Shown piece by piece: positions 28,067 to 38,826 of a stretch of DNA of 57,121 nt. The stretch covers positions 1-57,121 of the forward strand of contig CAMCRC010000007.1 in NCBI GenBank assembly GCA_945877175.1. The letters are read 5' to 3'. Every line of letters starts with the position of its first letter. Position 1 is the first letter of the stretch. The notes below the pieces were generated by a model. It did not search any database and was not told the origin of the DNA. It saw only the letters and a list, made by a program, of their open reading frames with translations. The position numbers were made by a program, and so were the translations under genes. The stretch comes from Klebsiella pneumoniae (lineage in GTDB: Bacteria; Pseudomonadota; Gammaproteobacteria; Pseudomonadales; Pseudohongiellaceae).

Positions 28067-29427
28067 TATTTCGCCGGCATCTTGTGGTGGCCGATGAGCT
28101 TGCTTTCCAGATAGTGGATGTTGACCCCCCCTTTCTGAAACTCCGCATCGCGAATGATGTCCTTGTGCAGTGCTGTATTGGTGCGGATGCCATCGATCAG
28201 CAATTCGTCCAGCGCATTGCTCATTCGTGCCAGAGCGCCTGCACGATCTTCACCATAGGTGATCAGTTTGGCAATCAGGGAATCGTAGTACGGGGGCACC
28301 GTGTAGCCACTGTAAATGTGCGAGTCGACCCGGATGCCATTGCCACCCGGCGCATGGAACAGATTGATCTTGCCAGGGCAGGGCAGGAAAGTAACCGGGT
28401 CTTCGGCATTGATGCGGCATTCGAAGGCGTGGCCTTTGATCTTGACGTCTGACTGATTGATGGAAAGCTTTTCGCCGCTGGCGATCTTGAGTTGTTCCTT
28501 CACGATGTCGATGCCTGTGACCATCTCGGTTACGGGATGTTCAACCTGCACGCGGGTATTCATTTCAATGAAATAGAACTGTTCATCCTGGTAAAGAAAC
28601 TCGAGCGTTCCGGCGCCACGATAGTTCATCTTCTCGCAGGCTCGTATACAGGTTTCAGCAACTTGCTGACGGATGTGGGCAGGTATGCCGGGCGCGGGGG
28701 CTTCTTCCAGCACTTTCTGGTGGCGCCGCTGCATGGAGCAGTCGCGATCTCCCAGATGAATGGCATTGCCCTGGCCATCGGCCAGCACTTGTATCTCTAC
28801 ATGGCGAGGGTTCTCGAGGAATTTCTCAAGGTACACCACGCCACTGCCGAAGAAGGCCTTGGCTTCCGACTGAGTGACGTAAATGGCTTTGAGAAGAGCC
28901 GCTTCACTGTGCACGACACGCATGCCGCGTCCGCCGCCGCCGGCGGCAGCCTTGATGATTACGGGGTAACCAATCTGGCGGGCAATCGCCAGTGTGCGAT
29001 CCTTGTTGTCATCGACAGGGCCATCGGAACCAGGCACGGTGGGCACGCCGGCTTCACGCATCACCTTGATGGCCGATACCTTGTCACCCATCAGGCGAAT
29101 GGTGTCGGGCCGCGGGCCGATGAAGATGAACCCGCTTTTTTCGACCTGCTCGGCAAAATCGGCATTCTCCGACAGGAAGCCATAGCCGGGGTGGATGGCG
29201 ACGGCATCGGTCACTTCCGTGGCGCTGATAATGGCAGGAACGTTCAAGTAACTTTCGGTGGCACTGGCTGGGCCGATGCACACGGACTCGTCGGCGAGGC
29301 GGACGTGCATCAAGTCACGGTCTGCACTGGAGTGCACAGCGACAGTCTTGATGCCCAGCTCCTTGCACGCCCTCAGGACACGAAGTGCAATTTCGCCGCG
29401 ATTGGCAATCAGAACTTTATCAAGCAT
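28066..29427 (-). CDS. accC: Biotin carboxylase subunit of acetyl-CoA carboxylase
   Basis: A 453-residue ATP-grasp enzyme that carboxylates biotin on AccB, first step of fatty acid synthesis. Motifs: [49 protein letters not shown] (glycine-rich ATP loop), [18 protein letters not shown] and [20 protein letters not shown]. It lies 48 bases after accB. Confidence 0.98.
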   Translation of the reverse strand: MLDKVLIANRGEIALRVLRACKELGIKTVAVHSSADRDLMHVRLADESVCIGPASATESYLNVPAIISATEVTDAVAIHPGYGFLSENADFAEQVEKSGFIFIGPRPDTIRLMGDKVSAIKVMREAGVPTVPGSDGPVDDNKDRTLAIARQIGYPVIIKAAAGGGGRGMRVVHSEAALLKAIYVTQSEAKAFFGSGVVYLEKFLENPRHVEIQVLADGQGNAIHLGDRDCSMQRRHQKVLEEAPAPGIPAHIRQQVAETCIRACEKMNYRGAGTLEFLYQDEQFYFIEMNTRVQVEHPVTEMVTGIDIVKEQLKIASGEKLSINQSDVKIKGHAFECRINAEDPVTFLPCPGKINLFHAPGGNGIRVDSHIYSGYTVPPYYDSLIAKLITYGEDRAGALARMSNALDELLIDGIRTNTALHKDIIRDAEFQKGGVNIHYLESKLIGHHKMPAK

Positions 29428-29475
29428 GAATTCGAACCTATTAGTGAGGTGAATGACAGGTCAGTCAGTGCTGTT

Positions 29476-29940
29476 TCAGACAATCGTGACCAGCGGCTGA
29501 TCGAACTCAACCGGTTCGCCGTCTTCAACAAGAATGGCTTCGACGACGCCGGCATGATCGGCTTCAATCTGGTTCATCATCTTCATGGCTTCCACGATGC
29601 AGATGACATCGCCAACCTTGACGTGCTGACCTATTTCCACAAACTTCGGTGAGGAAGGCGATGGCGAGCGATAGAAGGTGCCAACCATGGGCGACTTGAT
29701 GATGTTGCCGCTGAATTTCTTGCTATCCACTTCTGGAGCGGCGGCCGCTGGAGCTGCTGCCGGCGCTGCGGCTACTGGAGCCGGAGCTGCCATGGGGGCT
29801 GCATAAGTATGGATCGGGGCAGGTGCATGCTTGGAGACCCGGCTGATCCGCACGGCTTCTTCGCCCTCCTTGATCTCGATTTCCGCGATGTCAGACGATT
29901 CCAGCAGTTCGATCAGTTTTTTGACTTTCCTAATATCCAT
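29476..29940 (-). CDS. accB: Biotin carboxyl carrier protein of acetyl-CoA carboxylase
   Basis: A 154-residue carrier. The N-terminal helix [18 protein letters not shown], an Ala/Pro-rich flexible linker (about 45-75) and the C-terminal biotinyl domain with VEAMKMMN, where the Lys is biotinylated, and [13 protein letters not shown]. It is upstream of accC in the usual accBC order, with GAGAAG ahead of the ATG. Confidence 0.98.
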   Translation of the reverse strand: MDIRKVKKLIELLESSDIAEIEIKEGEEAVRISRVSKHAPAPIHTYAAPMAAPAPVAAAPAAAPAAAAPEVDSKKFSGNIIKSPMVGTFYRSPSPSSPKFVEIGQHVKVGDVICIVEAMKMMNQIEADHAGVVEAILVEDGEPVEFDQPLVTIV

Positions 29941-29985
29941 GTGAGCTTCTCTTCTTGGTGTTTTCAGTCAGTGACAGGTGTTGAA

Positions 29986-30429
29986 TCAGGATTTCCTTAC
30001 GTGGCGCAATGCAGCCTGCAGCGCCAGGTCGTACCCTTGCGAGCCGAGTCCGGTAATGGTCCCCACGGCAATATCCGAAAAGTACGAGGTGTGACGGAAT
30101 GCCTCGCGTTTGTGCACATTGGAGATGTGCACTTCGATGAACGGAATGTCGGCGGCCAGAATGGCATCGCGCAGGGCGATACTGGTATGGGTGAATGCTG
30201 CAGGGTTGAAGAGTATGAAGTTGACGCCTTCGTTGCGGGCGTCATGCAGGCGGTCTATCAGTTCGTATTCGGCGTTGCTTTGGAGGTGCTGGAGGTGGTG
30301 GCCGGCTTCGATGCACTGGAAGCTGAGTCTGGCATTGATGTCGGCCAGGGTCTCCGAGCCGTAGACCGCAGGTTCTCGGCTGCCCAGCATGTTCAGGTTG
30401 GGTCCGTGCAGGACAAGTATGGTGGCCAT
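29986..30429 (-). CDS. aroQ: Type II 3-dehydroquinate dehydratase
   Basis: A 147-residue shikimate-pathway enzyme. [16 protein letters not shown] holds the ligand-binding Asn, with the catalytic Tyr at [28 protein letters not shown], and the substrate-binding [23 protein letters not shown] 30429 matches the family N-terminus; an upstream in-frame start would add 14 unconserved residues. aroQ-accB-accC is the Pseudomonas order. Confidence 0.97.
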   Translation of the reverse strand: MATILVLHGPNLNMLGSREPAVYGSETLADINARLSFQCIEAGHHLQHLQSNAEYELIDRLHDARNEGVNFILFNPAAFTHTSIALRDAILAADIPFIEVHISNVHKREAFRHTSYFSDIAVGTITGLGSQGYDLALQAALRHVRKS

Positions 30430-30610
30430 CGTGAGCAGTCCCTGGTATGTCAGCGTGTTGTCAGCCTGCAACGCAGCCTCACAGAAGCATCGCGTTTGGC
30501 AATTATGCCGGCATTTTCTCAGAATTTTTCCAGAGTTTCACCATAAATTCCGAAGCAGAACAACTTTTGCCTGCGGCTGTGTGCAGCAGGCGATTCAAGC
30601 GTTCCGTTCG

Positions 30611-31126
30611 CTACAATTCGAGATCGATTTCGCGACGTTGTGGCGTGTAGCAAAGACCAGCCGAGGCGCAGCCCTGATATTCCATGATCAGCGTGACGGG
30701 GCCGGAAATCGCATTTGCGGGCAATGGGAGGAGGACATTCATGTCGGAGAAGTACACCTCCACCGCTCCGAAGAACTCATCTTCGTGAGCGCTGCCCTGG
30801 GGCAGTAGTGGCGAAAGCGCATGTTCGGTTTCGCCCAGTCGCAGCATGAACCTGAACTTTTCCCTGTAGAGATAGTGGCCGTCCACAATCTGCCAGTGCA
30901 CCCCTATGACGCCGGGTTCGGGCAGGCTGGTGTAAAACGTGAAGGCTTCTTCGACGGGGAGGAATGTCGGCGCCGACAACAGGCCGCGGCCCGCACCTGG
31001 CAGAGCCTGCGCCTGAAGTGTGGAGGAGTAGAGAAAGACGATGGGAATGCACAGCAGAAGCCACAAGGCGAGGATTCTGCTGTTTGTATGTCGTCTGCCA
31101 GTACCTGTCACGGACATGGGACTCAT
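30611..31126 (-). CDS. DsbD alpha-domain-only protein (truncated DsbD ortholog)
   Basis: A 171-residue exported protein: basic N-terminus, hydrophobic segment (ALWLLLCIPIVFLYS), then the DsbD N-terminal immunoglobulin-like domain with HWQIVDGHYLYREKFRF and the redox pair in YQGCASAGLCYTP. It stops directly after this domain, so the electron-carrying membrane domain and thioredoxin domain of full DsbD (about 565 residues) are missing. It occupies the place where full dsbD lies upstream of aroQ in Pseudomonas. Without a partner the two Cys cannot be recycled by this protein alone. Start 31117 is also possible. Confidence 0.82.
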   Translation of the reverse strand: MSPMSVTGTGRRHTNSRILALWLLLCIPIVFLYSSTLQAQALPGAGRGLLSAPTFLPVEEAFTFYTSLPEPGVIGVHWQIVDGHYLYREKFRFMLRLGETEHALSPLLPQGSAHEDEFFGAVEVYFSDMNVLLPLPANAISGPVTLIMEYQGCASAGLCYTPQRREIDLEL

Positions 31127-31148
31127 TTTCTGCAAGCCTGATGGCCGG

Positions 31149-32366
31149 CTATTGATTGTAACGCTCGAATACCAGGCTGGCATTGGTACCGCCAAAACCA
31201 AAGCTGTTGGACAGGACCCTGTCCAGCCTGACGTTGTCCACGCGCTGCAGGGGGATGTTGAGGCCTTCTGCTTCCGGATCAAGATTCTCGATGTTCGCGG
31301 CAGCGCACACGAAGTTGTTCTCCATCATCAGCAGGCTGTATATGGCTTCCTGAGCACCGGCGGCGCCAAGAGAGTGTCCACTCAACGATTTTGTGGAGTT
31401 GATGAGCGGGCGCTGTTCGCCGAAGGCTTCGCGGATGGCGCGCAGTTCCGAGACATCGCCGGCAGGCGTGCTGGTGCCATGCATATTGATATAGTCGATC
31501 GGCCCGCTGGCTGTGGCGCAGGCCATGTTCATCGCACGCACGCCGCCTTCGCCGCAGGGCGCGACCATGTCATAGCCATCCGAAGTGGCGCCATAGCCGG
31601 TAATCTCGGCATAAATCTTTGCGCCGCGCTTGATGGCGTGATCAAGCGCTTCAATGACCAGAACGGCGCCTCCGCCTGCAATCACGAAGCCGTCACGATC
31701 CTGGTCGAAGGCGCGTGAAGCCTTGTCAGGTGTATCGTTGTATTTGGTGGACAGTGCTCCCATGGCGTCGAACATGTTGGTCAGTGACCAGTGCTCTGCC
31801 TCGCCGCCGCCTGCGAAGATCACGTCCTGCTTGTTCAGTTGAATCAACTCCACCGCATTGCCGATGCAATGGGCGCTCGTGGCACAGGCGGAAGAAATTG
31901 AGTAATTGACGCCCTTGATCCGGAATGGCGTTGCCAGGCATGCAGAGACCGTGCTGCCCATCGTTCGTGTCACGCGGTAGGGGCCAATCTTGCGTACGCC
32001 CTGGGTGCGCAGAATGTCGGCCGCTTCCACCTGGTCGGCGGAGGACGAGCCTCCGGCACCCATGATGATGCCGGTGCGGATGTTGGAGACTTCGTCATCT
32101 TTCAGGCCGGAATCCTTGATTGCCTGTTCCATGGAAAGGTAGCCGAATGCCGCAGCATCGCCCATGAAACGCAGGATCTTGCGGTCAATCAGAGAGGGCA
32201 GATCAAGATCTATCCAGCCAGCAATATGGCTGCGCAGGCCCATCTCCTTGTATTCAGGCCGGAAGCGTATGCCGCTGCGTCCGAGCTGAAGCGATTCCAA
32301 TACCGTCTGCTTGTCGCTACCCAGACAAGAAACAATACCGATACCGGTGACAACAACGCGTCTCAT
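31149..32366 (-). CDS. fabB: 3-oxoacyl-ACP synthase I
   Basis: A 405-residue beta-ketoacyl-ACP synthase that elongates unsaturated chains. Active Cys in [10 protein letters not shown], His in [11 protein letters not shown], Lys/His in [14 protein letters not shown]. The ending [13 protein letters not shown] is typical of FabB. The ATG is preceded by AGAGG. It is 31 bases after fabA, the classic fabAB pair for unsaturated fatty acid synthesis. Confidence 0.97.
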   Translation of the reverse strand: MRRVVVTGIGIVSCLGSDKQTVLESLQLGRSGIRFRPEYKEMGLRSHIAGWIDLDLPSLIDRKILRFMGDAAAFGYLSMEQAIKDSGLKDDEVSNIRTGIIMGAGGSSSADQVEAADILRTQGVRKIGPYRVTRTMGSTVSACLATPFRIKGVNYSISSACATSAHCIGNAVELIQLNKQDVIFAGGGEAEHWSLTNMFDAMGALSTKYNDTPDKASRAFDQDRDGFVIAGGGAVLVIEALDHAIKRGAKIYAEITGYGATSDGYDMVAPCGEGGVRAMNMACATASGPIDYINMHGTSTPAGDVSELRAIREAFGEQRPLINSTKSLSGHSLGAAGAQEAIYSLLMMENNFVCAAANIENLDPEAEGLNIPLQRVDNVRLDRVLSNSFGFGGTNASLVFERYNQ

Positions 32367-32397
32367 AAAAACCTCTGAAGAAAACTCTGGAATGCGA

Positions 32398-32922
32398 TCA
32401 AAATCTGCTTTCGGGTGTGAAAAGGCCGACTTTCAGGCCGTTGGTAACGTAAATCTCCTTGCCGTCGACGGACACTGTACCATCCGCGATACCCATCACC
32501 AACTTTCGCTCGATAACTCGCGACAATGAAAGCTGATAGACGACTTTGCGGTGGGTTGGAAGAATTTCGCCACTGAATTTGACTTCCCCCGCGCCCAGTG
32601 CGCGCCCTTTGCCGAGATTGCCGCGCCAGCCCAGGTAAAAGCCGACCAGTTGCCACATGGCATCCAGGCCGAGGCAGCCGGGCATGACGGGGTCTTCCGG
32701 GAAATGGCAGGCGAAGAACCACAGGTCCGGGCGGATATCCAGCTCCGCGATGATTTCCCCTTTGCCGTGCGCGCCACCGGTGTCATTGATTTCGACAATA
32801 CGGTCCAGCATAAGCATGTTGCCTACGGGAAGGCGGGCATTGCCGGGGCCGAACATGCGGCCGTAGCCACATTCCAGCAGCTCGTCGCGGGTGTAGGAGT
32901 TCTTGCGGATATGGCCATTCAT
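32398..32922 (-). CDS. fabA: 3-hydroxydecanoyl-ACP dehydratase/isomerase
   Basis: A 174-residue enzyme that makes the cis-3 double bond for unsaturated fatty acids. Catalytic His in [20 protein letters not shown] with the essential Asp at GLDAMWQL, and [21 protein letters not shown] at 32922 ([11 protein letters not shown]) fits the family N-terminus; an in-frame ATG at 32949 would add nine residues. No clear ribosome binding site is visible for either. The 242-base divergent gap to manC includes an AT-rich stretch (33012-33032) where promoters for both genes may lie. Confidence 0.96.
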   Translation of the reverse strand: MNGHIRKNSYTRDELLECGYGRMFGPGNARLPVGNMLMLDRIVEINDTGGAHGKGEIIAELDIRPDLWFFACHFPEDPVMPGCLGLDAMWQLVGFYLGWRGNLGKGRALGAGEVKFSGEILPTHRKVVYQLSLSRVIERKLVMGIADGTVSVDGKEIYVTNGLKVGLFTPESRF

Positions 32923-33164
32923 AAAGTGAGTGTTCGCAGCGATAGACATCGAAATAGCGTCAGGGCGGTCGCCCCCTTTCTCAAGGGCCGCGATGTTATC
33001 GTGGCAAATGGAAATAATCGATAAAATTTTACACCGCTCCACGGGGGCAGCAGGCACTTGCGAGGCGTTTGTGGCACACTGGCGCACCCCTGAAAGGGAC
33101 GGATTCACCACACCACAATGCCCCGGGCGAGTCGCCCGAAGCGAGTGGAAAACAGGACGCAACG

Positions 33165-34607
33165 ATGATCATTCCCGTAGTACTGGCAGGTGGCGTGGGA
33201 TCGCGCCTGTGGCCGGTTTCCCGGCAGCTTTACCCCAAACAGTTTGCTTCCCTGACCACCGGGCGCGCCCAGAGCGCAGCCGACAGCACACTCTTCCAGG
33301 CCACGCTGCTGCGCCTTGCCTCGCTGGCAAACCGCGGGGCTCCCATGGTGATCTGCAATGAAGATCATCGCTTCCTGACGGCCCAGCAATTGCGCGACAT
33401 TGGCATCCCCCAGGCCACCATTCTGCTCGAGCCGATTGGTCGCAACACGGCGCCAGCGGTTGCACTGGCCGCCCTGCTGGCCGATGCGGAAGACATTCTG
33501 CTGGTGTTGCCAGCCGATCATGCCATTCGCGACAGCGAGGCACTCTGTCGGGCCATCGCGCGCGGTGCACAACTGGCAGGCGACGGAAGGCTGGTAACTT
33601 TCGGCATCGTGCCGGCCTCTGCGGAGACGGGTTATGGCTATATCCTGCGCGGCGCCACGGTCGGGGCAGAGCCGGCCGACGGGTATGCAGTACAGCGCTT
33701 TGTCGAGAAGCCCGATCTGGCAACAGCCGAGGCCTATCTCGCCAGCGGTGACTACTACTGGAACAGCGGCATGTTCATGTTCAAGGCTGGCAGGTATCTG
33801 CAGGAGCTGGCGCAGCATGCCCCCGATATCCTGGCCAGTTGCCGCACTGCCGTAGCCTCAATAGAAGAAGATGTGGACTTCAAGCGCGTGCCCCTGCCAC
33901 TTTTCAGTGCATGCCGCAGTGAGTCAATCGACTACGCCGTCATGGAGAAGACACGGGACGCCGTCGTGGTGCCGCTGGATGCGCGCTGGAACGATCTTGG
34001 CGCCTGGAATGCGCTGTGGGAAACCTCTGAAAAAAACACATCCGGCAATGTGCTGACCGGTGACGTGCTGTGCGCGGATGTCACCGGCAGCTATATCCAC
34101 TCCCATTCGCGCCTGGTGGCCGCTGTCGGTCTGGACAACGCGGTGATTGTGGAGACAGCGGATGCCGTGCTGGTCGCGTCCCGCGACCGAGTGCAGGACG
34201 TCAAGCGCATCGTGCAGCAGCTCGAACAGAACAAGCGCGCCGAGAGCGTCAACCATGTGCTGGTTTATCGTCCCTGGGGGAGCTATGAATCCCTCGCCAT
34301 CGGCGCCGGATTCCAGGTCAAGCACATTGTGGTGAAGCCCGGCGGCTCGCTTTCCCTGCAAATGCACCATCACAGGGCGGAGCACTGGATCGTGATCAAA
34401 GGCAGTGCAACAGTGACCTGCGACGATCGCGTGTTCACGCTGAACGCCAACGAGTCCACCTTCATTCCTTTGGGTAGCACCCATCGTCTGCAGAATCTGA
34501 CCGCGACGCCAGTCGAGCTGATTGAAGTCCAGACGGGCAGCTATCTGGGCGAAGACGACATCGTCCGTTTTGAAGACATTTACGGCCGCAAGGTGGAAAA
34601 ATCCTGA
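33165..34607 (+). CDS. manC: Mannose-1-phosphate guanylyltransferase / mannose-6-phosphate isomerase
   Basis: A 480-residue bifunctional enzyme (ManC/AlgA type) making GDP-mannose. The guanylyltransferase has [52 protein letters not shown] and WNSGMFMF. The C-terminal cupin isomerase has [29 protein letters not shown] (metal-binding His) and STHRLQNLT. It heads a plus-strand run with galU and a phosphomannomutase. Confidence 0.95.
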   Translation: MIIPVVLAGGVGSRLWPVSRQLYPKQFASLTTGRAQSAADSTLFQATLLRLASLANRGAPMVICNEDHRFLTAQQLRDIGIPQATILLEPIGRNTAPAVALAALLADAEDILLVLPADHAIRDSEALCRAIARGAQLAGDGRLVTFGIVPASAETGYGYILRGATVGAEPADGYAVQRFVEKPDLATAEAYLASGDYYWNSGMFMFKAGRYLQELAQHAPDILASCRTAVASIEEDVDFKRVPLPLFSACRSESIDYAVMEKTRDAVVVPLDARWNDLGAWNALWETSEKNTSGNVLTGDVLCADVTGSYIHSHSRLVAAVGLDNAVIVETADAVLVASRDRVQDVKRIVQQLEQNKRAESVNHVLVYRPWGSYESLAIGAGFQVKHIVVKPGGSLSLQMHHHRAEHWIVIKGSATVTCDDRVFTLNANESTFIPLGSTHRLQNLTATPVELIEVQTGSYLGEDDIVRFEDIYGRKVEKS

Positions 34608-34671
34608 GAGCGCGCCAGTCATGCGCTCTCGCAATTCGCATTCATTCTCAGTGAGGTAACAGCAAGACATC

Positions 34672-35511
34672 ATGGACAAGATCAGAAAATGCCTGTTTCC
34701 AGCAGCGGGCTATGGAACCCGATTCCTGCCAGTGACCAAATCAATGCCCAAGGAGATGTTGCCGCTGGTGAACAAGCCCTTGATTCAATACGGTGTTGAA
34801 GAAGCGATGGCTGCGGGACTCCATGGCATGGCCATCGTCACGGGCCGGGGCAAACGCGCACTGGAAGACCACTTCGACATCAGCTACGAGCTGGAACATC
34901 AGATTGCCGGCACGGACAAGGAGTGGGCGCTCAAGGATATCCGCCACATCATCAACAACTGCTCCTTCTCCTATACCCGACAGATCGAGATGAAGGGCCT
35001 TGGCCATGCGATCCTGACAGGCGAGTCGCTGATCGGCGAGGAGCCCTTTGCCGTGATACTCGCGGATGATTACTGTGTGACGGACGACGAGGGCGTGTTG
35101 TCGCAGATGGTCAGGCTGTATGAGAAGTACCGCTGCAGCATCGTGGCCATTGAAGAGATTCCGCGGGACGAGACTTACAAGTACGGCGTCATTGCCGGCG
35201 ATCTGGAGGCCGAAGGGCTGTACCGCGTGCGGGAAATGGTGGAGAAGCCCGATCCGGCAGTGGCCCCCAGCAATCTGGCCATCATCGGCCGCTACATCCT
35301 GACGCCGGACATCTTCGACATCCTGCGCAACACGCCGCCGGGCCGCAATGGCGAGATTCAGATTACCGACGCGCTGATGACGCAGGCAAAAATGGGTCGT
35401 GTTCTTGCATACAAGTTCAAGGGCCGCCGATTCGACTGCGGCAGCATTGAAGGTTTCATGGAAGCCTCCAATTACAACTACACGCACCTCTACCGCAAGC
35501 ACAAGGCATAA
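34672..35511 (+). CDS. galU: UTP-glucose-1-phosphate uridylyltransferase
   Basis: A 279-residue nucleotidyltransferase making UDP-glucose. Signature: FPAAGYGTRFLPVTKSMPKEM, KPLIQYGVEEAMAAGLH, GLGHAILTGESLIGEEPFAV-IL, then EKPDPAVAPSNLAIIGRYIL and GEIQITDAL. GTGAGG lies 20 bases before the ATG. It lies between manC and the phosphomannomutase. Confidence 0.97.
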   Translation: MDKIRKCLFPAAGYGTRFLPVTKSMPKEMLPLVNKPLIQYGVEEAMAAGLHGMAIVTGRGKRALEDHFDISYELEHQIAGTDKEWALKDIRHIINNCSFSYTRQIEMKGLGHAILTGESLIGEEPFAVILADDYCVTDDEGVLSQMVRLYEKYRCSIVAIEEIPRDETYKYGVIAGDLEAEGLYRVREMVEKPDPAVAPSNLAIIGRYILTPDIFDILRNTPPGRNGEIQITDALMTQAKMGRVLAYKFKGRRFDCGSIEGFMEASNYNYTHLYRKHKA

Positions 35512-35538
35512 GCACTTGCCACAGGAACGGGAACCGAC

Positions 35539-36888
35539 ATGAAAACAGTCATCCACTGCTTCAAGGCCTACGATATCCGCGGTCGCATTCCGGATCAGCT
35601 CAACGACGACATCGCCTACCGCATCGGGCGGGCCTACGCCCTGTGGCTGAAGCCGAAAAACGTGGTGGTGGGCTACGATATCCGGCTGACCAGCGAGTCC
35701 TTGTGCAATGCGGTAACGCAGGGCCTGCTGGACTGTGGTGTGGACGTGATCAACATCGGGCAGTGCGGCACAGAGGAAATCTACTTTGCCACATCACACT
35801 TGAAGACCAGTGGCGGCATTGTCGTCACAGCCAGCCATAACCCGAAGGATTACAATGGGATGAAGCTGGTGCGGGAAGACTCAAAACCGATCAGTGGCGA
35901 TACGGGGCTGAACGAGATCAAGGCGATCGCCGAGGCAGGGGACTTCCCACCGCCTGGCACACGGGGCACCCTGACATGGCAGGACACCAAGCCCGCCTAT
36001 GTCGAGCACCTGCTGAGCTACATCGATGTATCGGCACTCAAGCCGCTGACGCTGGTAGTCAATGCCGGCAACGGCGGCGCCGGAGCAGTCGTGGATCTGC
36101 TGGAGCCGCACCTGCCGTTCAATTTCATCAAGGTGCATCACCAGGCCGATGGCCACTTCCCCAATGGCGTGCCCAATCCGCTGCTGATCGAGAACCGTCA
36201 GCCCAGCATCGACGCGATTCTGTCCCACAAGGCCGACATCGGCATCGCCTGGGACGGTGACTTTGACCGTTGTTTCTTCTTCGATGAGCACGCAGGTTTC
36301 GTCGAGGGCTATTACATCGTGGGGCTGCTGGCCGAGGCCTTCCTGCGCAAGGTGCCGGGAGCCAAGGTCATCCACGACCCGCGCCTGACCTGGAACACCA
36401 TCGAGATTGCGAAACAGTTCGGCGGCGAAGCCATCCAGTGCAAGACTGGCCACGCCTTCATCAAGGAGCGCATGCGCCAGGAAGACGCGATCTACGGTGG
36501 CGAGATGAGCGCCCACCATTACTTCCGTGACTTCGCCTACTGCGACAGCGGCATGATTCCCTGGCTGCTGGTGGCCGAGATGATCTGCAAGACCGGCAAG
36601 ACCTTGTCAGAGCTGGTTTCCGAGCGCATGGCCGCGTTTCCCGCCAGCGGCGAGATCAACCGGACGATTCAGGACCCGGCGGCACTGCTGAAGAAAGTGC
36701 AGGCCCAATATGAATCATCTGCCAGTGCGATGGATTTCACCGACGGACTCAGCATGAGTTTCGAGAACTGGCGCTTCAATCTGCGGATGTCCAACACCGA
36801 GCCGGTGGTGCGGCTGAATGTCGAGTCACGCGCCGATACGGCGCTGATGGAGGCCAAAACGGCGGAGCTGCTGGCGCTGATGGACTGA
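35539..36888 (+). CDS. Phosphomannomutase (CpsG-type, alpha-D-phosphohexomutase)
   Basis: A 449-residue enzyme interconverting mannose-6-P and mannose-1-P (perhaps also glucose phosphates). The phosphoserine loop is [16 protein letters not shown] with the catalytic Ser, the metal loop is [13 protein letters not shown], and the sugar-binding loop is [11 protein letters not shown]. The C-terminal phosphate site [15 protein letters not shown] is present. With manC it gives the complete step from mannose-6-P to GDP-mannose. Confidence 0.94.
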   Translation: MKTVIHCFKAYDIRGRIPDQLNDDIAYRIGRAYALWLKPKNVVVGYDIRLTSESLCNAVTQGLLDCGVDVINIGQCGTEEIYFATSHLKTSGGIVVTASHNPKDYNGMKLVREDSKPISGDTGLNEIKAIAEAGDFPPPGTRGTLTWQDTKPAYVEHLLSYIDVSALKPLTLVVNAGNGGAGAVVDLLEPHLPFNFIKVHHQADGHFPNGVPNPLLIENRQPSIDAILSHKADIGIAWDGDFDRCFFFDEHAGFVEGYYIVGLLAEAFLRKVPGAKVIHDPRLTWNTIEIAKQFGGEAIQCKTGHAFIKERMRQEDAIYGGEMSAHHYFRDFAYCDSGMIPWLLVAEMICKTGKTLSELVSERMAAFPASGEINRTIQDPAALLKKVQAQYESSASAMDFTDGLSMSFENWRFNLRMSNTEPVVRLNVESRADTALMEAKTAELLALMD

Positions 36889-36898
36889 TCGCACGGTC

Positions 36899-36974
36899 GT
36901 AGGAGCGGGCTTGCCCGCGAACTGATCCTGAATAGCCCGTTCACAAGCACTTTCGCGGGCAAGCCCGCTCCTAC
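36899..36974. repeat. REP pair: two 22-nt arms in inverted orientation
   Basis: The arms at 36899-36920 and 36953-36974 are perfect inverted copies, 22 of 22, separated by 32 bases. Each arm contains GCGGGC-TT-GCCCGC. The stop codon of the minus-strand GNAT gene (36971-36973) lies inside the right arm. The pair also follows the phosphomannomutase stop by 10 bases and might act as a bidirectional terminator. Confidence 0.92.
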
Positions 36975-37414
36975 AGGCGGGGGAGCCACTCCAGCTTCAG
37001 GCTCCAGTCGTCTTGCGCGTAATTCGTGAAGCCCTGGTGCTGGTAGAAATGCTGAGCCGGATTGATCCGCAGCACACTCAGACGCAGCGGTTTGCGCTTC
37101 TGTGTGGCGAGCGACTGCGCATGGCGGACCAGCTCCCCACCCAGGCCGCGCTTCTGGTGCTCCGGCACCACCAGCACCATCTCCAGCCACAGGTGATCCG
37201 GTTTTTCCAGGATGCTGCAGGCGCCCACATCGACGTCATTGTCCCTCAGTATCACAAAGCTGCGCGGCGGCAGGTTCTCGACAAAACCATGCTGCTGGAA
37301 CAGTTCGTTCCACCCCCAGGTTTTTTCGATAAAGTCCTGCATGGTGCGTTTGAACGTGGCATAGAGCCAGTCCATGTCCGCTTTTGTGCCCTTGCGGAAA
37401 CGCGCGCGGCTCAT
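36971..37414 (-). CDS. GNAT-family N-acetyltransferase
   Basis: A 147-residue acetyltransferase. The acetyl-CoA-binding region is WLEMVLVVPEHQKRGLGGEL-VRHA (Q/R-x-x-G-x-G/A motif) and LRLSVLRINPAQHFYQHQGF is the closing motif. The substrate is unknown. The ATG overlaps the upstream rimB-rimK stop in ATGA. The TAG stop is the TAG inside the REP arm GTAGGAGC, so the last two or three codons lie at the REP border. Confidence 0.88.
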   Translation of the reverse strand: MSRARFRKGTKADMDWLYATFKRTMQDFIEKTWGWNELFQQHGFVENLPPRSFVILRDNDVDVGACSILEKPDHLWLEMVLVVPEHQKRGLGGELVRHAQSLATQKRKPLRLSVLRINPAQHFYQHQGFTNYAQDDWSLKLEWLPRL

Positions 37415-38826
37415 GGTCGCTTGCTCGCTTCCAGTGGCGTGGCCAAAGGTCGCTTCCAACCCAGCTGCCGCTCAATGGCACTGATCATGGCGCCGGCCAC
37501 ATCCTTGCCGGTGACCTCTTCAATGTCTTCAATGCGCGGCGCGGAATTGACCTCCAGTAAAAGAGGGCCTTTGCGCGAACGTATCACGTCCACGCCGGCT
37601 ACTTTCAGCCCCAGTACCCGGGCAGCCTTGGTGGCGAGACGCTTTTCCTCGGCAGTGACCTTGATCGTGGACGCGGTGACGCTGCGGCGCGGATTGGAGC
37701 GAAATTCCCCCGTCGCTGTCTGCCGCTGCATGGTGGCTACCACCTTGCCATCCACGACAAACAGGCGCAGATCCTTGCCGTTCGCCTCCTGGATATATTC
37801 CTGCACCAGCAAGTTCGCCTGCAGTGACTTGAAGGCGTTGATCAGGCTCTCGCCCGCCTTGCGGGTTTCTGCCAGCACCACACCACGCCCCTGCGGGCCT
37901 TCCAGCAGTTTCACCACCAGCGGCGCTCCGTTGACCATGTCGATCAGCTCGCCGGTTTCTATCGGGCTGTCGGCAAAGCCTGTTGTCGGAATGTTCAGTC
38001 CATGTCGCAGCAGTACCTGCAAGGCGTAAAGCTTGTCCCGGGAGCCGCTGATCGCTTCGGCGGAATTGAGCGAGTAAATGCCGATGCTCTCGAATTGGCG
38101 CACCAGTGCACAGCCATAGAACGTCAGCTCGGGGCGGATTCGGGGAATCACGGCGTCCAGCGTGTTGAGAATGCGACCGCCCCGGTAATGCACTTCGGGG
38201 TTTTCGGCATCCAGCTTCATGTAACACTGCTTGATGTCGTAGAAGAACATGCGGTGACCGCGTTCCTCGCCGGCTTCCATGATGCGTTTGTTGCTTGGCA
38301 GATCGGGGTTGCTGCCCAGCACACCGATGCGCAGCCCAGAGCTCTCACGGGTGTGTTCGGCATAGTGAGAGTCCAGGTGTTCGTCGGCAACGTCTCCCCC
38401 GAGAAAACCCGCAGCCGGGTCCACCAGTACGCGGCCCACCATGGCTTCGCGGCCCAGCAGCATCCGATAGCCCATGGAATCCCGGTTGGTGAGCGTCAGT
38501 TCGATCTCCCAGATTTGCCCGTCATGCTGCAGTGGCGTGCGGATGACATAGCGCTTTTCGGCAAGGCCGCTGGAACTTTTTACTGCGCGCTTGTCCACAA
38601 CCAGCGCCTCGCAGCGGACGATGGTACGACGATCGTGCTGCAGGGGGTGCACTTCGAAACTTACCCAGAGGGCGTCATCGCGCTTGAATGTCTTGATGCT
38701 GAAGGCGTGCAGCGCAGAGGTGCGCGCTCCTGAATCCACCCGGACCTTGATGGCCGGAATGCCCAGCGTCGGCAAGGCACACCATTCCTCGCTGCCGATG
38801 ATCAACTTGTTTTCAGGCGCGCTCAT
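37411..38826 (-). CDS. RimB-RimK fusion: retropepsin-like protease domain plus ATP-grasp glutamate ligase
   Basis: A 471-residue two-domain protein. The N-terminal part (about 1-145) is the DUF785/ATP-dependent zinc-protease fold with VDSGARTSALHA (the D-[ST]-G active site), and LLGREAM. The C-terminal part (about 165-455) is a RimK-type ATP-grasp with LIDMVNGAPLVVKLLEGPQG-RG, VQEYIQEANGKDLRLFVVDG and LLLEVNSAPRIEDIEEVTG. RimK adds glutamates to ribosomal protein S6. In other bacteria RimB and RimK are separate proteins. It is 4 bases ahead of GNAT and overlaps pgi at the other end. Confidence 0.88.
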   Translation of the reverse strand: MSAPENKLIIGSEEWCALPTLGIPAIKVRVDSGARTSALHAFSIKTFKRDDALWVSFEVHPLQHDRRTIVRCEALVVDKRAVKSSSGLAEKRYVIRTPLQHDGQIWEIELTLTNRDSMGYRMLLGREAMVGRVLVDPAAGFLGGDVADEHLDSHYAEHTRESSGLRIGVLGSNPDLPSNKRIMEAGEERGHRMFFYDIKQCYMKLDAENPEVHYRGGRILNTLDAVIPRIRPELTFYGCALVRQFESIGIYSLNSAEAISGSRDKLYALQVLLRHGLNIPTTGFADSPIETGELIDMVNGAPLVVKLLEGPQGRGVVLAETRKAGESLINAFKSLQANLLVQEYIQEANGKDLRLFVVDGKVVATMQRQTATGEFRSNPRRSVTASTIKVTAEEKRLATKAARVLGLKVAGVDVIRSRKGPLLLEVNSAPRIEDIEEVTGKDVAGAMISAIERQLGWKRPLATPLEASKRP

